DNA from: CAYYOS01 sp964473355
GTDB lineage: Bacteria; Pseudomonadota; Gammaproteobacteria; Burkholderiales; REEB80
NCBI GenBank assembly: GCA_964473355.1
Contig: CAYYOS010000150.1
Span: 1-5,611, forward strand
Reading direction: 5' to 3'
DNA length: 5,611 nt
The notes below the pieces were generated by a model. That model saw only the letters and a list, made by a program, of their open reading frames with translations, made no database searches and was not told the DNA's origin. Positions 1 to 5,611 of this stretch are shown here, in pieces. The translations under genes and the position numbers were made by a program. Every line of letters starts with the position of its first letter. Within the stretch, counting starts at the first letter, position 1.

Positions 1-2
1 CT

Positions 3-407
3 GAGATTTATAAAATAATTGATGCGAACGGAAAAATAACCTATTCCAATATTCCTACTAAAGGCGCCCAGCGTTTAAATTTAGAACCGCTTTCAACCGT
101 TTCGGGTGGCAAGCCACGTAATGCTTCGGTAAATAATAGCACCCCGGCTAATTTCCCAAAAGTTGACGGTGAAACACAGAAAAAGCGCGACGATATGCGC
201 CGCAAGCTTTTAAACGATGAGCTCGCGGCCGAGATGAAGCAGTTAGGCGAGGCGAAATTGGCGCTGAGCGACGGCGAAAGCGTGCGCCTAGGCAACGAGC
301 GCAATTATCAAAAATATTTGGACCGGGTCCAGGGCTTAAGAGAAAACGTTGCTTTGCATGAAAAAAATATTGCCGCCTTACAAAAAGAATTAGCCAATTT
401 AAAATAA
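3..407 (+). CDS. DUF4124 domain protein, 5'-truncated, coiled-coil C-terminus
   Basis: This is the last 134 codons of a gene whose start lies before the window; it ends at TAA 405-407. The visible protein opens with EIYKIIDANGKITYSNIP, the core of the DUF4124 domain (a small beta-rich domain of unknown function, usually placed directly after a signal peptide, which would be in the missing part). A Ser/Asn/Pro-rich linker follows (about residues 30-58). The rest, from about residue 59, is charged, Glu/Lys/Leu-rich and almost certainly alpha-helical, probably coiled coil. In many gammaproteobacteria a DUF4124 protein of this form sits between glnA and ntrBC, which matches the ntrB that follows 50 bases downstream. 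By family it is probably exported to the periplasm. Its function is unknown; the link to nitrogen control rests only on position. An ATG at 195 lies inside the reading frame and is not the true start. Confidence 0.85.
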   Translation, partial: EIYKIIDANGKITYSNIPTKGAQRLNLEPLSTVSGGKPRNASVNNSTPANFPKVDGETQKKRDDMRRKLLNDELAAEMKQLGEAKLALSDGESVRLGNERNYQKYLDRVQGLRENVALHEKNIAALQKELANLK

Positions 408-457
408 CTCTTCCCGCTAGCGTTGCGCTTAATTTTGTCTATCCCGATAGTATTTGT

Positions 458-1498
458 GTGATTCCCCACGATTTTGTTGGCATTGAACATCTAACTACCG
501 CAGTGTTGCTCTTGGACGATAAATTGCAGGTGCAATATTTGAACCCAGCCGCGGAAAACTTATTTGCGATGAGTATTAACCACGTCATAGGCTTGTCCTT
601 AGACGCCATATTTGCCGATTGCAGCGCCCTGAATCCCGCCATACAAAAAGCCTTAAGCCACAACAGTAGTTACACCGAGCACGAAATAACCTTAGCGACC
701 CCGACAAATCCCCAGCTTGTCGTTAGCGGTACGTTCACGCAAATTGACGTAGCGAATACAAAATTATTAGTAGAGTTTCATGAAATGGATAACCAAATTC
801 GCGTAGCCCGCGAAGAACGCATGCGCCTGCAGCAGCAAGCTAATCAAGAGTTACTACGTAACTTAGCCCACGAAATAAAAAACCCCTTGGGCGGATTACG
901 GGGCGCAGCCCAACTATTGGAGCGCGAACTGCCAAAAACCCAACTGCGCGAATATACCCAAGTCATTATTAAAGAGGCGGATCGCTTGCAGAATCTATTG
1001 GATAAACTGCTGACGCCACATCGCTTACCGCAATTTGAAATTCACAACGTCCACGAGTCGTTAGAGCGCGTGCGCAGTTTGATTACCGCGGAATATCCGA
1101 ACATCTTGTTGCGCCGCGATTATGATACGAGCCTACCCGAGCTCTGGGCAGACCCCAAGCAATTGATCCAGGCTTTTTTAAATATCGCCAGGAATGCCGT
1201 GCAAGCGATGCAAGGGCAGGGCGAGATTACGTTCAAGACGCGTATAGCTCGGCAAGTCACATTGGCCAAAAAACGTTACCGCCATGCTATTCACTTAGAG
1301 ATTATTGATAACGGGCCCGGCATTGATGCCGCCATCCGCGAAAAAATGTTTTATCCCTTGGTCTCTGGGCGAGAACAAGGCACCGGGTTGGGGTTAACGT
1401 TCGCGCAAACCTTTGTCACGCAGCACCAGGGTTCGATTGAATGTGAAAGCCGCCCCGGGCATACCTGTTTTACGCTGTTTCTCCCCATTCTAGAGTAA
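458..1498 (+). CDS. glnL: Nitrogen regulation sensor histidine kinase NtrB (NRII)
   Basis: NtrB autophosphorylates on histidine and passes the phosphate to NtrC when nitrogen is scarce; when bound by PII (GlnB) it acts as a phosphatase of NtrC-P. The 346-residue length is typical. Residues about 5-110 form a PAS domain (TTAVLLLDDKLQVQYLNPAA), with no membrane segment, so it is cytoplasmic. The dimerisation and phospho-acceptor helix holds NLAHEIKNPLGG with the acceptor His at 138. The ATPase domain shows the N box (NIARNAVQAM, 242-251), G1 (DNGPGI, 284-289) and G2 (GTGLGL, 308-313). The start is taken as GTG 458, because the next in-frame ATG falls inside the PAS domain; no clear Shine-Dalgarno sequence precedes it. 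The ntrC gene begins 30 bases after its TAA stop, so the pair is very likely one operon. The alternative symbol is ntrB. Confidence 0.96.
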   Translation: MIPHDFVGIEHLTTAVLLLDDKLQVQYLNPAAENLFAMSINHVIGLSLDAIFADCSALNPAIQKALSHNSSYTEHEITLATPTNPQLVVSGTFTQIDVANTKLLVEFHEMDNQIRVAREERMRLQQQANQELLRNLAHEIKNPLGGLRGAAQLLERELPKTQLREYTQVIIKEADRLQNLLDKLLTPHRLPQFEIHNVHESLERVRSLITAEYPNILLRRDYDTSLPELWADPKQLIQAFLNIARNAVQAMQGQGEITFKTRIARQVTLAKKRYRHAIHLEIIDNGPGIDAAIREKMFYPLVSGREQGTGLGLTFAQTFVTQHQGSIECESRPGHTCFTLFLPILE

Positions 1499-1528
1499 GC
1501 TTTTAGGTTCCCTAATGATGAACATGCT

Positions 1529-2956
1529 ATGAAACCGGTTTGGATAATTGACGACGATCGCTCCATACGTTGGGTTTTTGAAAAAGCCCTAGCGCGTGAA
1601 AACATGGAATTTAGAAGCTTTGCTTCCGCTAAAGAAGCGCTGGGGGCGCTGGAGCGTTTTCCCCCGCAAGTAGTGATTAGCGACATACGTATGCCCGGGG
1701 AGTCTGGCCTGGAGCTCTTGCAACAATTAAAGCAAAGCCTGCCGGATTTACCGGTCATCATCATGACCGCCCACTCGGATTTAGAAAGCGCAGTTGCGGC
1801 ATTCCAAGGGGGGGCTTTTGAATACTTGCCTAAGCCTTTTGATGTGGATCACGCCTTAGAGTTGATCCGCCGTGCCTGTGACGAAAGTACGCGACAGTCG
1901 GAAAAAATCGAGGTGCTGGAGAGCTCTCCGGAAATTTTGGGTCAAGCGCCGGCCATGCAAGATGTGTTTCGGGCCATTGGGCGATTATCGCAATCGCATG
2001 TCACGGTGCTGATCAATGGCGAATCCGGCAGCGGCAAGGAGCTGGTTGCGCGCGCCCTGCATCGCCATAGTCCGCGGGCGGATAAGTCTTTTATCGCGAT
2101 TAACACCGCCGCCATTCCTAAAGACCTTTTAGAGTCGGAGCTCTTTGGTCATGAGCGAGGCGCTTTTACGGGGGCGCAGACCATGCGCCGCGGGCGGTTT
2201 GAACAAGCCGATCTTGGCACTTTATTTTTGGACGAAATAGGGGATATGCCGGCTGATTTGCAAACCCGATTGTTGCGGGTGTTGTCTGATGGGCAGTTTT
2301 ATCGTGTTGGTGGACATCAACCCATTCAAGTCAACGTGCGGGTGATTGCGGCGACCCATCAGGACCTGGAAACGCGGGTCAAACAAGGTTTGTTTCGCGA
2401 AGATTTATTTCATCGTCTTAACGTTATTCGCTTGCGTTTACCACCGCTGCGCGAGCGACGTGAAGATATTCCCTTGCTTGCAAAGTATTTTTTGCGGAAA
2501 AGCGCCAGCGATTTAGGGGTGGAACAAAAAAAATTATCCGCGAATGTTTTAAAATATTTAGCGACCTTAAACTGGAGCGGCAACGTTCGGCAGTTAGAAA
2601 ATGTTTGCCACTGGTTGATGGTGATGGCGCCAGGCCAAAATATCGAATTAAATGATTTGCCGCCGGAAATTAAATCGGATGCCGTCGGCAGCCCTAAAAC
2701 CAATTGGGTGAGTGCACTGGAGGCTCACGTTGATCAAGCGCTGGGCGCGGGAGAGCGCGGAATCTTGGCCCCCTTAACCAATCAATTTGAAAAAGCGCTG
2801 ATTAGCCGCGCCCTGGAGCGTACCGCCGGGCGTCGCATCGAGGCCGCCAACCTATTAGGATTGGGGCGCAATACCTTGACCCGCAAAATTCAAGAACTCG
2901 GGTTGGAAGAAGGCGCTGGCGAAATTCCGGCGGATGAAGAGCCAGTTAAAGAATAA
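1529..2956 (+). CDS. glnG: Nitrogen regulator NtrC (NRI), sigma54-dependent activator
   Basis: NtrC is the partner response regulator of NtrB; phosphorylated NtrC oligomerises on enhancers and uses ATP to open sigma54 promoters such as those for glutamine synthetase and ammonium or alternative nitrogen uptake. The receiver domain (about 1-120) has the acidic pocket DDD at 8-10, phospho-acceptor Asp52, Thr80 and Lys102. The AAA+ domain has Walker A GESGSGKE (164-171), the sigma54-contact loop GAFTGA (211-216) and Walker B GTLFLDEIGDM (230-240). A Fis-type helix-turn-helix occupies about 439-459 (AANLLGLGRNTLTRKI). All key residues are intact and 475 residues is close to the usual length. An acidic tail of 16 residues follows the helix-turn-helix. 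The ATG at 1529 matches the known N-terminus; no strong ribosome site is seen, so translation may be coupled to ntrB. The stop is doubled in frame (TAA then TGA). Confidence 0.97.
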   Translation: MKPVWIIDDDRSIRWVFEKALARENMEFRSFASAKEALGALERFPPQVVISDIRMPGESGLELLQQLKQSLPDLPVIIMTAHSDLESAVAAFQGGAFEYLPKPFDVDHALELIRRACDESTRQSEKIEVLESSPEILGQAPAMQDVFRAIGRLSQSHVTVLINGESGSGKELVARALHRHSPRADKSFIAINTAAIPKDLLESELFGHERGAFTGAQTMRRGRFEQADLGTLFLDEIGDMPADLQTRLLRVLSDGQFYRVGGHQPIQVNVRVIAATHQDLETRVKQGLFREDLFHRLNVIRLRLPPLRERREDIPLLAKYFLRKSASDLGVEQKKLSANVLKYLATLNWSGNVRQLENVCHWLMVMAPGQNIELNDLPPEIKSDAVGSPKTNWVSALEAHVDQALGAGERGILAPLTNQFEKALISRALERTAGRRIEAANLLGLGRNTLTRKIQELGLEEGAGEIPADEEPVKE

Positions 2957-2964
2957 TGACAGTC

Positions 2965-2990
2965 GCAGGCGTCTTTCTGCAACGGCCTGC
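2965..2990. terminator. Possible bidirectional hairpin between ntrC and prkB
   Basis: GCAGGC at 2965-2970 pairs with GCCTGC at 2985-2990. Two further pairs (GT with AC) form if one G is bulged. The hairpin sits in the 36-base gap between the convergent ends of ntrC and prkB, where a shared terminator is expected. No T-run follows on either strand, so intrinsic termination would be weak; it may only mark or stabilise the 3' ends. Confidence 0.3.
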
Positions 2991-2992
2991 CC

Positions 2993-3856
2993 CTAAGATT
3001 TATTCTTCACTAACTCGTGAATCAGCGGCGTTAAAATTAACTCCATCGCAAAACCCATTTTTCCCCCGGGCACGACAATTGTGTTCGGCCGCGACATAAA
3101 CGAATTTTGAATCATGTTTAACAAATAAGGAAAATCGGTCGTGTGCGGATCGCGAAAGCGTATTACCACGAAACTTTCGTCGGGCGTCGGAATGTCGCGG
3201 GCAATAAAGGGGTTAGACGTATCCACGGTGGGCACGCGCTGAAAGTTAATATGGGTGCGGGAGAATTGTGGGGTAATGTAGTGCACGTAGTCGCGCATGC
3301 GCCGGAGAATGGTTTGCGTGACGGCCTCCGCCGAATAACCGCGCTCGCCGGTATCCCGATGGATTTTTTGAATCCATTCGAGGTTTACTATCGGTACCAC
3401 GCCAATTAACAAATCCACGTATTTGGCGGCATCAACTTTGCCGTCGGCGACACCGCCATGCAATCCTTCATAAAACAATAAATCACTTTGGGGAATTGTT
3501 TCCCACGGGGTGAAGGTGCCGGCCTTTTGTTTAAATGGTGCAGCTTCGGCATCGTTGTGCAGGTAATAACGTTTTTTACCGCCTCCGGTTTCCCCGTATT
3601 CCTTAAACAAGCTGGCGATATTCTCAAACAAATTGGCCTCTGGGCCAAAATGGCTTAACGCCCGCCCCCCGTTTTTTTCCGATTCGGCGATGGCCGCCTT
3701 CATTTCTTCGCGATCGTAACGATGAAAGCTATCACCCTCGACGATGGCAGGATTCAATTTTTCACGACGAAAAATATGTTCAAACGCGCGCTTGACCGTC
3801 GTGGTACCCGCGCCAGATGAGCCGGTGACGGCAATCACAGGATGCTTTGTAGACAT
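2993..3856 (-). CDS. prkB: Phosphoribulokinase, PrkB type
   Basis: The family catalyses ATP + ribulose 5-phosphate to ADP + ribulose 1,5-bisphosphate. The 287-residue protein is full length for the proteobacterial class. It starts with the P-loop TGSSGAGTTT (11-20), followed by Asp42, His45 and Arg49 in EGDSFHRYDR. FYEGLHGG carries Glu130, and NLEWIQKIHRDTGERG carries Lys164, Arg167, Asp168 and Arg172. These match, within one residue, positions known as catalytic or substrate-binding in the Rhodobacter sphaeroides enzyme. HINFQRVPTVDTSNPF and the VVPGGKMGFAMELILTPL end are also conserved. It most resembles PrkB of heterotrophic gammaproteobacteria, where the physiological role is not established; no RuBisCO gene is visible here. 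The ATG at 3856 agrees with family N-termini and has a weak GGAA eight bases upstream. The gene has its own promoter candidate and is convergent with ntrC. Confidence 0.94.
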   Translation of the reverse strand: MSTKHPVIAVTGSSGAGTTTVKRAFEHIFRREKLNPAIVEGDSFHRYDREEMKAAIAESEKNGGRALSHFGPEANLFENIASLFKEYGETGGGKKRYYLHNDAEAAPFKQKAGTFTPWETIPQSDLLFYEGLHGGVADGKVDAAKYVDLLIGVVPIVNLEWIQKIHRDTGERGYSAEAVTQTILRRMRDYVHYITPQFSRTHINFQRVPTVDTSNPFIARDIPTPDESFVVIRFRDPHTTDFPYLLNMIQNSFMSRPNTIVVPGGKMGFAMELILTPLIHELVKNKS

Positions 3857-3891
3857 GGAGAAAGTTCCGCTGTAATGATAAAAAGTAGGTA

Positions 3892-3920
3892 ATTATATGG
3901 TTTTATAGCGTGCCTGGCTA
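3892..3920 (-). promoter_or_regulatory. Sigma70-type promoter candidate for prkB
   Basis: Reading the - strand, TAGCCA (3920-3915, four of six matches to TTGACA) is followed after exactly 17 bases by a perfect TATAAT (3897-3892). The expected transcription start is near 3885, giving a leader of about 29 bases before the prkB ATG. The -35 box ends where the inverted-repeat element begins, so anything upstream of -35 is element sequence. Confidence 0.6.
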
Positions 3921-3922
3921 TT

Positions 3923-4045
3923 ATTCCAATTCGCAATAGAACGATAACTGTGTTGGCTTCGTCTTCGGCTCCTCGCCGTACTAGCTGTACTGTCTTCGTC
4001 GCCTTATCCTTGCCGCCTTGTTCTCCTTCTATTGCGAATTGGAAT
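3923..4045. repeat. 123-bp inverted-repeat element, MITE-like, non-coding
   Basis: The ends are a perfect 19-bp inverted repeat: ATTCCAATTCGCAATAGAA at 3923-3941 and its reverse complement at 4027-4045. The 85-base interior does not fold back on itself in any obvious way and is strikingly A-poor on the + strand (7 A in 85), with recurring CTTCGTC (3957-3963 and 3994-4000) and GTACT (3978-3982 and 3987-3991). There is no plausible reading frame. TA flanks the element at 3919-3920 and 4046-4047, and TTA can be read overlapping both ends, so a short target duplication is possible but unproven. The form (small, symmetric ends, intergenic, no transposase) suggests a non-autonomous mobile element or dispersed repeat family. 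In RNA the ends would make a strong long-range stem between the fructosamine kinase and prkB messages. Confidence 0.75.
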
Positions 4046-4080
4046 TACAAGCGATGCTGGGACCCGCATTCTATTGACGC

Positions 4081-4935
4081 TTAAACAAACTTGCTTAATG
4101 TTTGTGCCACGCTATTTATATACGTACCACCGAAAAGGCGTGCGTGTACCAGCAAGGGATACAAATTATAGAGGGGTTTTTTTACCTCATGAAATGCCGG
4201 GGATAAGGGCCGATGTTCTGCATAGCGACTAAAAAATGTTTGGCCGAAGGTTGAAAATAAGGTGATAAAACTCAATTCAATTTCAGAATCCGCGTAATAA
4301 ATCGCCGGATCAATTAATCCAGTTATGCGGCCATTTTCAGCCAATACATTGCCACTCCAAATATCACCATGGATTAAGGACGCATGGCTGGGTTCGTCCA
4401 ACCAATGAGAAAGTCGACCAGCTAGTTTCTCCAAAGTCGGCAGAAGCTTGCGTGGCAGATTGCCGGCATCAAAAGCCTGTTTGGCCATAAATAGTAAACG
4501 CTGTTCGGCGAAAAAATTGAGCCAATTGGCGGAGAATGAATTTGGTTGTGGCAGGCCGCCAATGACGGTGTCGAAAGTGAAGCCAAAAGTTGTATGGGTT
4601 TTACTGTGTAAGTCAGCGAGTAAATCGGCTGCGTGAATTTCCGCGGCGTGATTAAAGCCGCTACCGCCGGGAAGCTTGGGCATCAATAAAAAAGTGCTGT
4701 CATAGGCCACGGGTTTGGGTACGGGCAATAAGGTGTTACTCGCTAAATAATCCAGCATCTTGCCTTCTATCGTCAGCGTGCCGCTAGCGGGTAAATCTAC
4801 TTTCACCACATAATTCTCGTCACCGGAACGAAATTCATACACCTCACCCACGCAGCCGCCCGACAAGGGATGGGCATCATCGAAGTTACCGGGCAACCAG
4901 GTCGCCAGTTTGTGTTTAATTGAGGGATCTAGCAT
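4081..4935 (-). CDS. Fructosamine kinase family protein (APH-like fold)
   Basis: Members phosphorylate sugar-amine (Amadori) adducts, such as fructosamines or ribulosamines, on small amines or proteins; the product then breaks down spontaneously, reversing glycation. Substrate preference cannot be read from the sequence. The 284 residues are a normal length for bacterial members. Visible are the glycine-rich start PLSGGCVGEVY (23-33), the ATP-binding Lys45 in YVVKVD, Glu57, the catalytic loop HGDIWSGN (189-196, with Asp191 as likely base) and the metal-binding DPA (209-211). The C-terminal LYPLLVHARLFGG segment is also typical. It is cytoplasmic, with no signal or membrane segment. The ATG at 4935 is chosen because the frame offers no upstream ATG, GTG or TTG before a stop. 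It reads in the same direction as prkB but is separated from it by the repeat element and the prkB promoter, and it is divergent from leuS. An aminoglycoside phosphotransferase is a less likely alternative. Confidence 0.88.
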   Translation of the reverse strand: MLDPSIKHKLATWLPGNFDDAHPLSGGCVGEVYEFRSGDENYVVKVDLPASGTLTIEGKMLDYLASNTLLPVPKPVAYDSTFLLMPKLPGGSGFNHAAEIHAADLLADLHSKTHTTFGFTFDTVIGGLPQPNSFSANWLNFFAEQRLLFMAKQAFDAGNLPRKLLPTLEKLAGRLSHWLDEPSHASLIHGDIWSGNVLAENGRITGLIDPAIYYADSEIELSFITLFSTFGQTFFSRYAEHRPLSPAFHEVKKPLYNLYPLLVHARLFGGTYINSVAQTLSKFV

Positions 4936-4956
4936 AAGCGCTGAGGCGCGATCAGT

Positions 4957-4962
4957 TATAAT
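4957..4962 (+). promoter_or_regulatory. -10 box candidate (TATAAT) for leuS
   Basis: A perfect TATAAT lies in the 54-base divergent gap. Transcription would start near 4969, giving a leader of about 20 bases before the leuS ATG. No good -35 box is found at 16-18 bases upstream, and there is no extended -10 TG, so this is a weak call. The promoter of the divergent fructosamine kinase must lie in or across the same short AT-rich stretch, but I see no convincing pair of boxes for it. Confidence 0.4.
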
Positions 4963-4989
4963 CCTAGTTTTTTGACTTACTTAGCCTTA

Positions 4990-5611
4990 ATGGAACCCGA
5001 ATACGCTCCCCATACCATCGAACCCCAGGCGCAGGCTTTTTGGGATAAACATGGCGCTTACCTAGCGGACGAAGCCAGTGATAAGCCTAAATACTATTGC
5101 TTATCGATGTTTCCTTATCCTTCCGGGAAACTGCACATGGGGCACGTGCGCAACTATACCATTGGCGACGTGCTGGCTCGCTTTAACCGTATGCTCGGAA
5201 AAAACGTGCTGCAGCCCATGGGGTGGGACGCGTTTGGCTTACCCGCGGAAAATGCCGCTATTCAAAATAAGGTCGCGCCCGCAGCCTGGACATATGAAAA
5301 CATAGACTATATGCGTGGCCAACTCAAGCGCTTGGGCCTCGCGATAGACTGGCGCCGCGAGCTTGCTACCTGTACGCCCCAGTACTATCGCTGGGAACAG
5401 TGGTTGTTCATTCAATTATTTAAAAAAGATTTAATTTACAAAAAAACCGCTCAAGTAAATTGGGACCCGGTCGACCAAACGGTGCTCGCCAACGAACAAG
5501 TGATTGAAGGCCGGGGGTGGCGCTCCGGCGCGCTTGTGGAGAAACGTGAGATTCCGCAATATTTTATGCGCATCACTCAGTACGCTGAAGAGCTTTTGCA
5601 AGAATTAGAAA
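4990..5611 (+). CDS. leuS: Leucyl-tRNA synthetase, N-terminal 207 residues (cut by window end)
   Basis: LeuS charges tRNA-Leu with leucine in the cytoplasm using ATP and is essential. The visible part begins the class I catalytic domain: FPYPSGKLHMGHVRNYTIGDV holds the HIGH-type signature as HMGH (49-52), followed by GWDAFGLPAE (78-87) and ELATCTPQYYRWEQ (124-137), all characteristic of bacterial LeuS. The region WDPVDQTVLANEQVIEGRGWRSGALVEKREIPQ corresponds to the zinc-binding module of Escherichia coli LeuS, but the cysteines are replaced, as in Pseudomonas-type enzymes. The KMSKS motif and the editing domain lie beyond the window. The ATG at 4990 fits the family N-terminus; an in-frame TTG at 4972 is a possible but less likely start. 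No clear Shine-Dalgarno sequence is visible. Confidence 0.97.
   Translation, partial: MEPEYAPHTIEPQAQAFWDKHGAYLADEASDKPKYYCLSMFPYPSGKLHMGHVRNYTIGDVLARFNRMLGKNVLQPMGWDAFGLPAENAAIQNKVAPAAWTYENIDYMRGQLKRLGLAIDWRRELATCTPQYYRWEQWLFIQLFKKDLIYKKTAQVNWDPVDQTVLANEQVIEGRGWRSGALVEKREIPQYFMRITQYAEELLQELE

Noticed and set aside
408..457. Search for a terminator or promoter between the DUF4124 gene and ntrB
   Set aside because: No stem with a T-run and no credible -35/-10 pair is present in these 50 bases.
1351..1764. Open frame on the - strand across the ntrB/ntrC junction
   Set aside because: It lies opposite two well-conserved genes, shows no recognisable domain and has no supporting start context.
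2215..2231. TGGCAC resembling the -24 half of a sigma54 promoter
   Set aside because: It lies inside ntrC where it encodes the conserved GTLFL of the Walker B region, and the required GC element at the -12 side is missing (TTTTG instead of TTGCT/A).
3143..3409. Open frame on the + strand within prkB
   Set aside because: It overlaps conserved catalytic segments of prkB on the other strand; a shadow frame.
4069..4076. TTCTATTG repeated outside the inverted-repeat element, matching part of its right arm (4027-4034)
   Set aside because: Only eight bases match and the flanks differ, so it may be chance; not enough to extend the element or call a second arm.
4046..4080. Possible terminator for the fructosamine kinase gene (ATGC...GCAT near 4054-4068)
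   Set aside because: The stem is only four base pairs and no T-run follows on the - strand.
4032..4232. Open frame on the + strand running from the repeat element into the fructosamine kinase gene
   Set aside because: It starts inside the right arm of the repeat and runs antisense to the conserved C-terminus of the kinase; no family resemblance.

Overview
The window comes from a gammaproteobacterial chromosome. The basis is the ntrB-ntrC pair preceded by a DUF4124 protein, a PrkB-type phosphoribulokinase close to the enterobacterial and purple-bacterial enzymes, and a LeuS whose editing-side zinc region looks like that of Pseudomonas relatives. Base composition looks close to half GC by eye. 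A marine or Cellvibrio-like gammaproteobacterium fits, but I cannot name the genus from sequence alone.

Left part, + strand (1-2956): the 3' end of a DUF4124 coiled-coil protein, then ntrB (glnL) and ntrC (glnG), which together form the nitrogen-stress two-component system. All three read in the same direction with gaps of 50 and 30 bases, so they are probably co-transcribed at least in part. In relatives glnA usually lies just upstream; it is not in this window.

Middle, - strand (2993-4935): prkB (phosphoribulokinase), convergent with ntrC, and upstream of it a fructosamine-kinase-family gene. Between these two genes lies the only sizeable non-coding stretch (3857-4080). It holds a good sigma70-type promoter for prkB and, directly against its -35 box, a 123-bp element with perfect 19-bp inverted-repeat ends and no coding capacity. 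This MITE-like or repeat-family element is the most unusual thing here.

Right part, + strand (4990-5611): the first 207 codons of leuS (leucyl-tRNA synthetase), divergent from the fructosamine kinase gene with only 54 bp between their start codons.

Functionally, NtrB/NtrC sense nitrogen status through PII and activate sigma54 promoters. The fructosamine kinase probably repairs glycated amines or proteins. PrkB makes ribulose-1,5-bisphosphate, but no RuBisCO is visible, so its role is open. LeuS is housekeeping. Apart from the repeat element the region looks like ordinary core chromosome; I found no new defence, mobile or biosynthetic system.
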